Source: Zhihengliuella halotolerans (GTDB taxonomy: Bacteria > Actinomycetota > Actinomycetes > Actinomycetales > Micrococcaceae). Taken from it: a stretch of DNA of 64,000 bases. How positions within the stretch are numbered: the stretch's first letter is position 1; each line of letters opens with the position of its first letter. Location: the NCBI RefSeq assembly GCF_004217565.1, contig NZ_SHLA01000001.1, positions 2,728,001 to 2,792,000 on the forward strand, read 5' to 3'. A program made the translations under genes and the position numbers. Shown here piece by piece: positions 42,110 through 53,657 of this stretch. The notes below the pieces were generated by a model. It saw only the letters and a list, made by a program, of their open reading frames with translations, was not told the DNA's origin and ran no database searches.

Positions 42110-43084
42110 TTAGTACGTGAAGAGGCGGTCGAGGGCTTCGAGCAGCTTGTCGATGTCCGGCAGGTAGTCTTCCTCGACCTTTGCCACCGGGTACGGCATG
42201 TGGAAGCCGCCGACGCGCAGTACCGGGGCCTCGAGGGAGAGGAACGCGCGCTCGGAGACGCGGGAGGCGATCTCGCCGCCGATGCCGCCGAAAGTCGGGG
42301 CCTCGTGGGCGACGATGAGCCGGCCGGTCTTCTCGACGGAGGCGACCACGGTGTCGAAGTCGATCGGGCTGATCGAACGCAGGTCCACAACCTCGACGCT
42401 GTATCCGTCCTCCTCAGCCGCGTCGGCGGCGGCGAGGGCGACCGGCACGAGCGGGCCGTACGCCACGATCGTGGCGTGGTGGCCCTCGCGCACGACTTGG
42501 GCCTTGAACGCGTCCAGCGCGGGGCGCTCGGTGTCGACCTCGCCCTTGAGCCAGTAGCGGCGCTTGGGCTCGAAGACGATGACCGGGTCCTCGCACTCGA
42601 TCGCCTGCTGGATCATCCAGTAGGCGTCCTGAGCGTTCGAGGGGGTGATGATGCGCAGCCCGGCCGTGTGGGCGAAGAGCGCCTCGGGCGACTCGGAGTG
42701 GTGCTCGACTGAGCCGATTCCGCCGCCGTAGGGGATGCGGATGACGACGGGGACCGTGAGCCGGCCCTCGGAGCGGGCGCGCATCTTGGCCAGCTGCGTC
42801 GTGATCTGGTTGAAGCCGGGGAAGACGAACCCGTCGAACTGGATCTCGGCGACGGGGCGGTAGCCGCGCAGCGCCATCCCGATGCACGTCCCGATGATCC
42901 CGGATTCGGCGAGCGGCGAGTCGATCACGCGGCGCGTGCCGAAGTCCGCCAGGAGCCCGTCCGTGATGCGGTAGACGCCGCCGAGGCGTCCGATGTCCTC
43001 GCCGATGAGCAGGGACTTCTCATCCGACTCGAGGCTGCGGCGCAGCCCGGAGTTGATGGCCTTCGCAATGGTCATCGTGGTCAT
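42110..43084 (-). CDS. bkdB: Branched-chain 2-oxoacid dehydrogenase E1 beta subunit
   Basis: The 324-aa transketolase-like subunit has GEDIGRLGGVYRITDGL, PLAESGIIGTCIGMALRGYRPVAEIQF, RIPYGGGIGSVEHHSES and VVDLRSISPID, the usual E1beta blocks. ATG 43084 overlaps the E1alpha stop (ATGA), showing translational coupling. With E1alpha it forms the thiamine-diphosphate dependent decarboxylase. Confidence 0.92.
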   Translation of the reverse strand: MTTMTIAKAINSGLRRSLESDEKSLLIGEDIGRLGGVYRITDGLLADFGTRRVIDSPLAESGIIGTCIGMALRGYRPVAEIQFDGFVFPGFNQITTQLAKMRARSEGRLTVPVVIRIPYGGGIGSVEHHSESPEALFAHTAGLRIITPSNAQDAYWMIQQAIECEDPVIVFEPKRRYWLKGEVDTERPALDAFKAQVVREGHHATIVAYGPLVPVALAAADAAEEDGYSVEVVDLRSISPIDFDTVVASVEKTGRLIVAHEAPTFGGIGGEIASRVSERAFLSLEAPVLRVGGFHMPYPVAKVEEDYLPDIDKLLEALDRLFTY

Positions 43085-44265
43085 CGGGCGCCTCCCGGGT
43101 GGTTGTCGGCGAAGCCGGCTTCGTACTGGCGGAACCACTCGGATTCCTCGCGGATGAGCGGGTGCGCCTCCGCGTAGACGTTCTTGAACGAGTCCGCGAG
43201 GACCGGGTCTGGGAACGTGAACGCCTTGGCACGCACGCCCGCGGCCATCTCGTCCGCGTCGGCGGCGACCTGTTCGAAGAACGCGTCGTCGCCGGCGCCG
43301 GAGGAGCGCAGGTAGGCCTCGAGCCGCAGCAGCGGGTCCTTCGGCTCCCACGACAGTTCCTCCTCTGAGGCCCGGTACTTGGTCGGGTCGTCGGCAGTCG
43401 TGTGCGCGCTCATGCGGTACGTGACCGCCTCGATGAAGACTGGGCCGTCGCCGCGGCGCGCGTGCTCGAGGGCGTAGCGCGTCACGGCGAGGCACGCGAG
43501 GACGTCGTTGCCGTCGACGCGGAGCCCCTCGAAGCCGTAGCCGGCGGCGCGGGAGGCCAGCGGAACCTTGGACTGGACCTCGAACGGCACCGAGATCGCC
43601 CACTGGTTGTTCTGGCAGAAGAAGACGATCGGTGCGTCGAAACTCGCGGCGAAGACCATCGATTCGTGCACGTCGCCTTCGGACGAGGAACCGTCCCCGA
43701 AGTACGCGACGACGGCGTCGCCCTCAGCAGCGCGGCGCTCGGTATCCCAGTCGGACTGGTCGTGGTTGATGCCCATCGCGTACCCGGTCGCGTGCGGCAC
43801 CTGGGCGGCGAGCACCATCGTGTACATGTGGAAGTTGTTCTCCCGCGGGTCCCAGCCGCCGTTGGAGACGCCCCGGAAGATGCGCAGCATCTCGGCGAAG
43901 TCGACCTGGCGGGTCCACGCGACGCCGTGCTCGCGGTAGGTCGGGAAGATGTAGTCGCCGGGGCGCGTGGCGCGGCCAGACCCGATCTGCGCGGCCTCCT
44001 GACCTCGGCAAGGGACCCAGAGCGCAAGCTGCCCCTGGCGCTGCAGCGCGGTCGCCTCGACGTCGAACCGGCGCGTCAGGGCCATGTCGCGGTAGATGCT
44101 GCGCAGCTCGTCGGCGTCGACGTCCGCCACGTAGGCGGAGAACCGCTCGTCGGCGTGCAACTCGCCGCGCTCGTCGAGCAGCTGAATCAGCGGCCCGTCG
44201 GCGGCGGCGGCGTCTGGCGTCATGAGCCCGTCGCTCGCCGGAGAGGCCTGAGAGGTCGTCGCCAT
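43081..44265 (-). CDS. bkdA: Branched-chain 2-oxoacid dehydrogenase E1 alpha subunit
   Basis: The 394-aa subunit carries the thiamine-diphosphate motif GDGSSSEGDVHESMVFAASFDAPIVFFCQNN and the phosphorylation-loop-like YRMSAHTTADDPTKYR. AAGGGA precedes ATG 44265. It is the first gene of the operon. The long palindrome at 44333-44374 lies 68 bp upstream and may terminate the aminotransferase transcript or serve as an operator. Confidence 0.92.
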   Translation of the reverse strand: MATTSQASPASDGLMTPDAAAADGPLIQLLDERGELHADERFSAYVADVDADELRSIYRDMALTRRFDVEATALQRQGQLALWVPCRGQEAAQIGSGRATRPGDYIFPTYREHGVAWTRQVDFAEMLRIFRGVSNGGWDPRENNFHMYTMVLAAQVPHATGYAMGINHDQSDWDTERRAAEGDAVVAYFGDGSSSEGDVHESMVFAASFDAPIVFFCQNNQWAISVPFEVQSKVPLASRAAGYGFEGLRVDGNDVLACLAVTRYALEHARRGDGPVFIEAVTYRMSAHTTADDPTKYRASEEELSWEPKDPLLRLEAYLRSSGAGDDAFFEQVAADADEMAAGVRAKAFTFPDPVLADSFKNVYAEAHPLIREESEWFRQYEAGFADNHPGGAR

Positions 44266-44332
44266 GCGGGTGTCCCTTCGCATCGGGGGTGTTGATCGTC
44301 TCAACGTTCAATTCTGACGTGGTGTTCCAACG

Positions 44333-44374
44333 AAATATGCCGCTTGCGGAATGCATTCCGCGAGCGGCATATTT
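44333..44374. promoter_or_regulatory. 42-bp near-perfect palindrome between the aminotransferase and bkd operon
   Basis: The arms of 21 bp, beginning AAATATGCCGCT and centred on GCGGAATGCATTCCGC, differ at one position (a possible G-T pair). As RNA it would fold into a very stable hairpin ending in AUAUUU, so terminator and operator are both possible. Confidence 0.65.
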
Positions 44375-44428
44375 ACGGAAGTCCTGTACCAGCCTACTGG
44401 TCGGAAGCGGACTTGCGGCGAATTAGAC

Positions 44429-45616
44429 CTACTTTGAAAGCCGGGGCTTCGTTGGATAGTTCCTACAAATTTCAAGGAATCGCGAGTTCGCCTCGGGTTC
44501 GCCGATGCTCACGCGCACGCCCTCGCCGGCGAACGCGCGCACCGACAGCGCGTGCGTGGCGGCGTACGCAGCGAAATCGGCGGCGGCCTCGCCGAGCTTG
44601 AGCCAGACGAAGTTCCCCTGCGCCTCGGGGATCTCCCAACCGAGTTCCGCCAGCCCGGCGACCACGCGTCGTCGCTCCTGCACGAGGGACTCGACGCGCT
44701 CGGCAACGGCGTCGGCGTTCTCGAGGGAGGCGATCGCGGCCCGCTCGGCGAGCGTCGAGACCGCGAACGGGGTCGCGATCACCCGCAGGTGGGCGGTGAT
44801 CTCCGGCCGGGTGATCGAGTAACCGACGCGCAGATTCGCCAGGCCATGGGCCTTGGAGAAGGTCCGCAGCACAGCCACGTTCGGGTATTTGCGGTACATC
44901 TCGATGCCGTTCACGGCGTCGTCGTCGCGCACGAACTCGGTGTAGGCCTCGTCGATCACGACGAGCACGTTCCGCGGGACGGCCGCGATGAACCGCTCGA
45001 CCTCGTCCGTGCGCAGGATCGGGCCGGTCGGGTTGTTAGGGGTGCACAGCACGACGACGGTGGTCCGCTCGTTCACGGCTGCGGCCATGGCCTCGAGGTC
45101 GTGGCGCCCGTCGTCGAGAACGGGGACCTCGACCGCGCGGGCGCCCGCGGTGCCGACGACGATCGGGTACGCCTCGAACGAACGCCACGCGTAGACGACC
45201 TCGTCCTGGACGCCGTCCTCGTTCTGCCCGGCGAAGGTGTTCAGGATCTGGGTCAGGGCGCCTAGGGAGCCGGCCCCGGTGACGATGTCCTCGGCCGGCA
45301 CGTCCAAGTATTCGGACAATGCGCCGCGCAGCGCAGTCGAGAGCGGGTCCGGGTAGCGGAAGGTGCCGACGTGCTCGCGGATGGCGTCGAGAACGGCCGG
45401 GATCGGCGGCAGCGGGTTCTCGTTGGAGGAGAGCTTGTAGGAGGTCAGCCCCTCGATCGGCGCCGGCGGTTTTCCGGCCGCGTACTTCGGGAGACGGTCC
45501 AGCACGGGTCGCGGCTGGACCGCGTTCGCCTGCAGGGGGGTGGTCTGCGGTTCCGTTGCTGTCTCTAGGTTCTGCGCGCCCGCTTCGTCGCGAGCCGCAC
45601 TGCTGTATTGCGTCAT
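44429..45616 (-). CDS. pat: Aromatic / histidinol-phosphate-type aminotransferase
   Basis: The 395-aa PLP enzyme of fold type I has the HisC-like SSNENPLPP, the PLP Lys255 in RTFSKAHGLANLRVGY, CTPNNPTG and the phosphate-binding Arg near the end (RVSIGEPEANSRFL). Without histidine genes nearby, the actinobacterial aromatic aminotransferase Pat, a HisC paralogue, is the better call; histidinol-phosphate activity is not excluded. The start is leaderless (TATCCT, 6 nt, ATG 45616). The first 35 residues are a variable extension. Confidence 0.83.
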   Translation of the reverse strand: MTQYSSAARDEAGAQNLETATEPQTTPLQANAVQPRPVLDRLPKYAAGKPPAPIEGLTSYKLSSNENPLPPIPAVLDAIREHVGTFRYPDPLSTALRGALSEYLDVPAEDIVTGAGSLGALTQILNTFAGQNEDGVQDEVVYAWRSFEAYPIVVGTAGARAVEVPVLDDGRHDLEAMAAAVNERTTVVVLCTPNNPTGPILRTDEVERFIAAVPRNVLVVIDEAYTEFVRDDDAVNGIEMYRKYPNVAVLRTFSKAHGLANLRVGYSITRPEITAHLRVIATPFAVSTLAERAAIASLENADAVAERVESLVQERRRVVAGLAELGWEIPEAQGNFVWLKLGEAAADFAAYAATHALSVRAFAGEGVRVSIGEPEANSRFLEICRNYPTKPRLSK

Positions 45617-45724
45617 ACAGACAGGATATCGCCCACCGGATGCTGCCTGTGATGGCCACCACGGGCCGCAGTCGCTGTACTAGGTTAGCGATCACCCGCC
45701 CACGCACCCCGGAGGAAAACAAGG

Positions 45725-46081
45725 GTCATTGCATCCGCTCCCTGGTGGCACACAGCCATCCTGGCCGCCGTCGTTCTGGGCGACGCCCTCCTCTCGATCA
45801 GGCCGCCCACATTCATCGCCCAGTGCCTCTCGGGTGTCAACTTCCCCCGTGAGTGATGGTGGACGCTCGTCTACATCAAGCTGGTCGCCACGGCCGGACT
45901 CATCGCAGGGTTCTGGTTCCCCGGGGTCGGCATCGCTGCCAACGTCGGTGTCATCGCCTACTTCGTCGCAGCCAGCGTCGCGCACGTCAAAGCCAGATTC
46001 CTGAAGTCCGAGTTCTGGATCAATTGCCTCGGCATGCTCGCGCTGTCGGCGACGACGTTGATCCTGACCCTCGCCCTCTAA
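45725..46081 (+). pseudogene. Broken DoxX-like membrane protein gene
   Basis: Read through in one frame, this stretch encodes about 118 residues with four hydrophobic segments (HTAILAAVVLGDALLSI, TLVYIKLVATAGLIAGFWF, VGVIAYFVAASVAHV, LGMLALSATTLIL), the pattern of DoxX-like proteins. An in-frame TGA at 45854-45856 interrupts it between P-R-E and W-W-T. There is also no start codon in frame: GTC-ATT follows a good GGAGG. Two lesions point to real decay; one could be a sequence error. Confidence 0.7.
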
Positions 46082-46094
46082 CGCGGACCGCGAG

Positions 46095-46110
46095 CGTGAC
46101 GGGCGTCACG
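46095..46110. promoter_or_regulatory. Inverted repeat upstream of narK
   Basis: CGTGAC-GGGC-GTCACG lies 14 bp after the DoxX-like pseudogene and about 200 bp before narK. It may be an operator for the nitrate genes or a weak terminator. Confidence 0.35.
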
Positions 46111-46306
46111 GTCGGGACGAGATGACGAACCGTGACCAGAGAAACCCCACCTCAGCTGGGGGTACGCAACTTCTCACACGACGCGTCCGGGGGCGTGAGA
46201 GTAGATTGAAGTAAGCGCAACACGATGAAACGCGTCGTGAAATCTTCGCCGGGCAGGCTTGGAACCATCGACCAAGCACCGCCAACTCACGCGGAGGACA
46301 ACCACC

Positions 46307-47704
46307 ATGAGCACCACTGATCGCACGGCGACGACCCCGCCCGTCGCCCCAGAACGTCAACCTGCCACGCTGGACATGCGACCCGGACGCTGGGTCGACA
46401 ATTGGGACTCCGAAAACCTGCACTTCTGGGAGTCGATCGGACGACGCACCGCGAAGACGAACCTCAAGTGGTCGATCTTCGCCGAGTTCCTCGGCTTCGT
46501 CGTCTGGCAGCTCTGGTCCGTCACGGCCGTGTTCCTGCCGCAGGCCGGATTCGACCTGAGCACCAGCCAGGTGTTCTGGCTGATCTCGATCCCGGCACTG
46601 GTCGGCGCCACCCTGCGCATCCCCTACACGTTCATGATCGCGCGCTTCGGCGGCCGCAACTGGACCATCGCCTCCGCCCTGCTGCTGCTCATCCCGGCCG
46701 TGGGCCTCGCGCTGGCCGTGTCCAACCCGGCGACGCCGTTCGCCGTCCTGCTGTTCCTCGCCGGCACCGCCGGCTTCGGCGGCGGCAACTTCGCCTCCTC
46801 GATGGCCAACATCACCTACTTCTACCCGGACCGCGAGAAGGGCTGGGCGCTGGGGCTGAACGCCGCCGGCGGCAACCTCGGAGCCGCCGTCGTGCAGCTG
46901 ATCGTCCCGATCGCCGTGACCGTTTTCGCCGCCACCGCCCTGAACCTGCCCATGGCCGGCTGGATCTGGGTCCCGTTCATCCTGCTGGCGGCCTTCGGCG
47001 CCCGCAAGTACATGCACAACCTCTCCCACGCGAAGGGCGACATCACCGGCGCGGTGGCCGCCCTGAAGGAGAAGCACCTGTGGGTCATCTCCTTCCTCTA
47101 CATCGGCACGTTCGGCTCGTTCATCGGCTTCTCCGCCGTCTTCCCGAAGCTCATCGCCGACACGTTCCCCGAGTTCTCGACGTTCTCGATCGTCTCCGCG
47201 TCCCTGTCGCTGTCCTTCCTCGGCCCGCTGGTCGGCTCCCTGTCCCGCCCCTACGGCGGCAAGCTCGCCGACCGCATCGGCGGCGCCCGCATCACGATCG
47301 TGTCCTTCGCCGTCATGGCGCTCATCACCGTGGGCGTGGTCCTCACGCTCCCGCTCGGTAACTTCTGGGTCTTCCTGGGCCTGTTCCTGCTGCTCTTCAC
47401 GGCCAGCGGCATCGCCAACGGCTCGACCTACAAGATGATCCCCACCGTGTTCTCGCTGCAGTCCGTGGACCGCAACGACGGCGTCTCGGCCGAGCGCAAG
47501 GCCTCAGCCGCCCTCGGCCTCATCTCCGCCATCGGCGCGTACGGCGGCTTCATGATCCCGCAGGCGCTCGGCTTCTCGGCCTCGACGACCGGCGCCTACA
47601 ACGCGGCGTTCATCGGGTTCGTCATCGCCTACGTGGTCATGATGGCCGTGACCTGGTTCTTCTACCTTCGCCCGGGCACCGTGTTCGCCCGCCAGGGCGT
47701 CTAA
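46307..47704 (+). CDS. narK: Nitrate/nitrite MFS transporter
   Basis: The 465-aa, 12-TM NarK has the first nitrate signature GGNFASSMANITYFYPDREKGWALGLNAAGGNLG (TM5 region) and the second, FLGPLVGSLSRPYGGKLADRIGGARIT (TM8-9), with arginines for anion binding (for example RIPYTF). GCGGAGGACA precedes ATG 46307. It lies 17 bp before nasA and should import nitrate for assimilation, possibly exchanging nitrite. Confidence 0.93.
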   Translation: MSTTDRTATTPPVAPERQPATLDMRPGRWVDNWDSENLHFWESIGRRTAKTNLKWSIFAEFLGFVVWQLWSVTAVFLPQAGFDLSTSQVFWLISIPALVGATLRIPYTFMIARFGGRNWTIASALLLLIPAVGLALAVSNPATPFAVLLFLAGTAGFGGGNFASSMANITYFYPDREKGWALGLNAAGGNLGAAVVQLIVPIAVTVFAATALNLPMAGWIWVPFILLAAFGARKYMHNLSHAKGDITGAVAALKEKHLWVISFLYIGTFGSFIGFSAVFPKLIADTFPEFSTFSIVSASLSLSFLGPLVGSLSRPYGGKLADRIGGARITIVSFAVMALITVGVVLTLPLGNFWVFLGLFLLLFTASGIANGSTYKMIPTVFSLQSVDRNDGVSAERKASAALGLISAIGAYGGFMIPQALGFSASTTGAYNAAFIGFVIAYVVMMAVTWFFYLRPGTVFARQGV

Positions 47705-47721
47705 AGAGGCTATCCCCCACT

Positions 47722-50012
<2,291 letters not shown>

Positions 50013-50016
<4 letters not shown>

Positions 50017-51569
50017 GCGCGGAACGCATCGTGGTGATCGGGTTCGGTCCGGTGTCGGCCCGGCTCGTCGAAGACCTGCTGCCCACGCTGGCCGCCGGCG
50101 AGATCGAGCTGACCGTCCTGGGCGCGGAGCCACACGCGGCGTACAACCGCGTCATGGTCGGCGAGGTCGGCGGCGGCCGCGCCGACGTCGAGGCCATCAC
50201 GATGGCCGACGTCGACGAGCTGCGCGGACAGGGCGTCGACGTGCGCGTCGGCGCGATCGTGAAACGGGTCGACCGCTCCCGCCGGCACGTCGTGCTCGAG
50301 ACGGGCGAGGCGCTGGCCTACGACCGGGTCGTGTTCGCGACCGGCGCCCGCCCGGTGCTGCCGACCCTGCGCGGACTGAACTTCGCGCCCCACGTCGAAC
50401 CCGAGCTGCCCGCCGGCGTCGCGGCGCTGCGCGATCTGGAGGACGCGGCCGCCCTGCGGAGCGTGATCGAGGCTCGCGGTCGCGTCGTCGTGCTCGGCGG
50501 CGGCGTGCTCGGCGTCGAGGCCGCCCTCCTGGTCCAGGAGCAGGGCGGCCAGGCCGTGCTCGTGCACAACGGCGACTTCCCGATGGCCCGCGCCGTCGAC
50601 GCCGACGCCGGCCGGCTGCTCTCCGCGCGGCTGTGCGCGGCGGGCGTGCAGCTCGTCCCGTCGGCCACGGCCGTCGGCGTGCGCGAGGAGCGGGATTCCT
50701 TCTCCGGGCTCGAGCTCGACGACGGCACGGTGATCGACGGCGACCTGCTGGTCCTGTCGATCGGCGTGCGCCCGCGCGATGAGATTGCGGCCGGGTGCGG
50801 ACTGACCACGGGCGGCGGCATCCACGTGGACCAGGGCCTCTGCGCCGACACCGAGGACCGGGTCTTCGCGATCGGTGACTGCGCCGCCGTCGACGGCGCC
50901 CGCCCGTCGGGCCTGATCGGGCCGGGCTGGTCGCAGGCGAGCTGGCTCGCCGGATACTTCGCCACGCACCGCGTCCGCAACCCCTTCCTCGACGGCCCCA
51001 TCGACGAGGTTGCTGAGGCCCGACGTGCGGCCGAAGACCCGTACTCCGCAGGCGTGCCCCAGGAGCTGCCCGGCGTCATCCTGCTCAAGGCCCGCGGAAT
51101 CGACATGGCCGCCGGCGGCCTGGTCGACGTGAGCCTGTGGGACGAGGGGCCGCAGCGGGTCTCCGTCTGGGCGGACCCACGGCAGGGCAAGTACGTCAAG
51201 ATGGTCACCGAGGACGGTGTGCTCTCGGGGTTCGTGGCGATCGGTATGCCGCGCACCGCCGCCGAGCTCGTCATGCTCTACGAGCGCGGCCGGGAACTGC
51301 CCGCGGACCGCACCACGCTCTTCCGGCTGGACGACGCGGCGATGTCGGTCGAGGCCGAGCCGTCACCCGACGACGTGCTGTGCCGCTGTTCGGGCGCCAC
51401 CCACGGCCAGGTCGTCGAGGCACGGGACGCCGGCAACGCGAGCGTCGAATCGATCGGCTCCGCGTGCCGTGCGGGCACTGGCTGCGGTGGCTGCCGCGAC
51501 AAGATCGAGGCGATCCTCGCCACCGCCCCGGCTGCGAGCGGCGACGCGGAGGGCCTCGTCAGGGCGTGA
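50013..51569 (+). CDS. FAD/NAD(P)H oxidoreductase with Bfd-like [2Fe-2S] domain (NasB/NirB-N-like)
   Basis: The 518-aa protein has two Rossmann sites (IVVIGFGPVSARLVEDL and VVVLGGGVLGVEAALL), FAD contact FAIGDCAAVDG, and a C-terminal Bfd-like cluster (CRCSGATHG...CRAGTGCGGC). This matches the electron-transfer subunit of assimilatory nitrate reductase (Bacillus NasB type) and the N-terminal half of NirB; the sulfite/nitrite-reductase-like domain of NirB is missing. It most likely passes electrons from NAD(P)H to NasA. No nitrite reductase is in the window. Confidence 0.88.
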
Positions 51570-51683
51570 TTACCCGGAGTCGAGCCAGTACGCGAGAACG
51601 CCGGACATCATGATGGCGACTGACACGGCAAACACGGCCAGGCCGATGGCGATGACCGTCCACACTTTGCGTCGCTCGTTCAT
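51570..51683 (-). CDS. Tiny single-TM protein, 37 aa
   Basis: MNERRKVWTVIAIGLAVFAV is the first half: a positively charged N-terminus and then one membrane span ending in a short LAYWLDSG tail. TACCGT lies 7 nt before ATG 51683, in line with a leaderless start. It abuts the end of the nitrate operon in the opposite direction. Proteins of this size and layout are common in Micrococcaceae genomes but uncharacterised. Confidence 0.5.
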   Translation of the reverse strand: MNERRKVWTVIAIGLAVFAVSVAIMMSGVLAYWLDSG

Positions 51684-51775
51684 GCAGCAACGGTAGACCA
51701 CGACTTGGAATGAATCCCCTGTGAATCCGGCATTTCCGCCCAGCCGCGCCCCGGGCGCATGCCAGACTTGGGGCC

Positions 51776-52186
51776 ATGATGGCTTTTATCGTTCGCGTCG
51801 TTGTCAACGCCCTTGCCCTGGCCGCTGCCGCGTGGCTGCTGCCCGGCATCACCGTCGGTGCCGAGGCCACAACCTCCGCGGCGGGCAGCGACTCGGCCGG
51901 CGTCGCCCTTGCCTACCTGTTCATCGGCCTGATCTTCGGCCTCGTCAACGCGATCGTCAAACCCATCATCGGCTTCCTCTCGCTGCCGATCACCTGCCTC
52001 ACGCTGGGCCTTTTCACGATCGTCATCAACGCTGGGATGCTCGCGCTGACCGCGTGGATCACGCAGTACACACCGGTCTCCTTCACGATCGACGCCTTCT
52101 TCTGGGACGCCGTCCTCGGCGCGATCATCGTCGCCGTCGTCTCCGCGCTGCTCAGCTGGCTCGTCCCCGATAAGCGCCGCGACTAG
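51776..52186 (+). CDS. Phage-holin-family (Phage_holin_4_2) membrane protein
   Basis: The 136-aa protein has four TM segments: VRVVVNALALAAAAWLLPGI, YLFIGLIFGLVNAIVKPIIGFLS, LPITCLTLGLFTIVINAGML and AVLGAIIVAVVSALLSWL. The NAIVKP and LP-x-T-x-L-T-L-G-L-F motifs are typical. Despite the family name it is a chromosomal housekeeping-type membrane protein with unknown role, and no phage genes are near. Its 3' end overlaps the convergent hydrolase gene by 35 bp. Confidence 0.82.
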   Translation: MMAFIVRVVVNALALAAAAWLLPGITVGAEATTSAAGSDSAGVALAYLFIGLIFGLVNAIVKPIIGFLSLPITCLTLGLFTIVINAGMLALTAWITQYTPVSFTIDAFFWDAVLGAIIVAVVSALLSWLVPDKRRD

Positions 52187-53657
52187 CCGGTGCCAGGTGC
52201 CGGGGCCGGTGCGCGTCGCCGCGGTTCTTCTCCAGCCTGTCGACGAACTGATTCACGGTCTCGGCCGGCCGTAGCGTTGATCCGCGCCGGCGCAGCCGCG
52301 CCCGATGCAGCGTCGTGGCTCCAGTCGGCGCCAGCAGCGCCGTCAGCCCGGCCTCGGCCTCCCGCACCGCCGGGTCGTCCGCGGCCGTCGCCCCTGCGGC
52401 GAGGTACCGGTAGTTTTCCAACGCGTGGGCCGGCCCGAACACCCCGCCCGGTTCCGTGGGGTCGACGCCCGGCGCGTAACCCGCACCATAGACCGTGACG
52501 CGAGATTCGGAAGCCTCGTTCGGCCTCCCGTCGAGGCCGGGCACCGGATCATGCACGTGCTCGAGGTGTAGTGACGGCACATCCTGCGGGATGGCCGTCT
52601 CCCCCACAGGCGATCCTGCGGTCACGACGTACTCGACGCGGTACAGGCCCCGGACCTGCTTGCTGGCCGCCGCGTTGGCCGCGTGCATTCCGCCCTGGCT
52701 GTGCCCGCTGAAGACGAGCCGGTCCCCTTCGTCGACACCCACCCGCTCGAGAGCTTCCAGGGTCGCCTCGATCACGTATTCACTCTCCGCGCCCGCCGCC
52801 TCCACTGCACCGCCGGCGTCAGCGAAGTTCCTTCCGTCGTCAACACCGCCGATCTGGGTTCCTGGAAACGCGACGACGTGCACCGTGCCCGCGGCCGTCT
52901 CGGTGGAACTGATCAGGATGTTCGCCTCCGGCACGTCGTCCCGAGCGAACCCCGCCTGAAACTCGAGTATCCCCTCGAGCGTCCCGGTCACCGGCCGGGC
53001 ACCGGGCACTTCCGCGACTTCCTCCACGGCGATCGGCCCCAGCCTGCCGACACCGGCGGTGCGCACCAGTTCCGCGAGGACGGGCGCCGCCCGCTCAAAA
53101 ACAGACTGCTCCACGAGCCCGCCGCGCTCGCGGTCACGCCACCCGCCGAACACCGTCCTTCCCGCGGCCCTGCCGACCCCGCTGCCGCCCAGTAGGAATC
53201 CCACCAGAAGTTCACCGGCGAGCGCCGGTGATTGATTGATGAGATCCTCGACCAGCCGCGTCGAGGGGTACCAGCCCGGGGACTCGAGCGCGTAGTTGAG
53301 CAGTATCGACCGGGTGCGCCCGCGGAGCTGCTCTGCGCTGCGCAGCACCTCGGCCTCGCAGGCCTCGTACGTCAGCCGCGCGTTGCGCACGCGGAACGCG
53401 AGGGTCGCCGATTCGCGGTCCATCTCCTCAGCGAGCGCCCGCGCCGCCTCCACAGTCGCCGCATCAGCGAAGAAGCCCCTCTCCCGAGGCGGAAAACTGC
53501 CCTGCGCGCCCTCCGCCACGCGCAGGGCGCTGGCGGCCTCGGCGAAGATGCCGGACACCTCCTCCAGCCGTCGGGCGGCCGCTTCGAGATCGTCGCTGCG
53601 GCAGTCGATGCTCGCCTGCCCCGCGCCGCCGCTGCTGATGAACCCGCTCATCCCCAT
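52152..53657 (-). CDS. Lipase-like alpha/beta hydrolase with WXG/LXG-like N-terminus
   Basis: The 501-aa protein has a helical N-terminal part (about 15-125) resembling ESX/LXG-type substrates, a Gly-rich hydrophobic segment (about 143-165), and a lipase-like domain with VVAFPGTQIGG and the nucleophile elbow SGHSQGG (Ser320); a later HVHDPVPGLDG may hold the acid/His. It overlaps the WXG100-like gene by 10 bp. A secreted surface lipase or an interbacterial toxin are possible readings. No immunity gene or ESX machinery is visible. Confidence 0.72.
   Translation of the reverse strand: MGMSGFISSGGAGQASIDCRSDDLEAAARRLEEVSGIFAEAASALRVAEGAQGSFPPRERGFFADAATVEAARALAEEMDRESATLAFRVRNARLTYEACEAEVLRSAEQLRGRTRSILLNYALESPGWYPSTRLVEDLINQSPALAGELLVGFLLGGSGVGRAAGRTVFGGWRDRERGGLVEQSVFERAAPVLAELVRTAGVGRLGPIAVEEVAEVPGARPVTGTLEGILEFQAGFARDDVPEANILISSTETAAGTVHVVAFPGTQIGGVDDGRNFADAGGAVEAAGAESEYVIEATLEALERVGVDEGDRLVFSGHSQGGMHAANAAASKQVRGLYRVEYVVTAGSPVGETAIPQDVPSLHLEHVHDPVPGLDGRPNEASESRVTVYGAGYAPGVDPTEPGGVFGPAHALENYRYLAAGATAADDPAVREAEAGLTALLAPTGATTLHRARLRRRGSTLRPAETVNQFVDRLEKNRGDAHRPRHLAPASRGAYRGRAS

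Noticed and set aside
46120-46145. GlnR-like site upstream of narK (GTGAC-N4-GAAAC)
   Set aside because: The spacing is 4 nt rather than the usual 6 and the paired second half is not seen; too weak to annotate.
51776-52186. Prophage remnant, suggested by the holin-family protein
   Set aside because: The family is a common chromosomal membrane protein in actinobacteria and no other phage gene is near.
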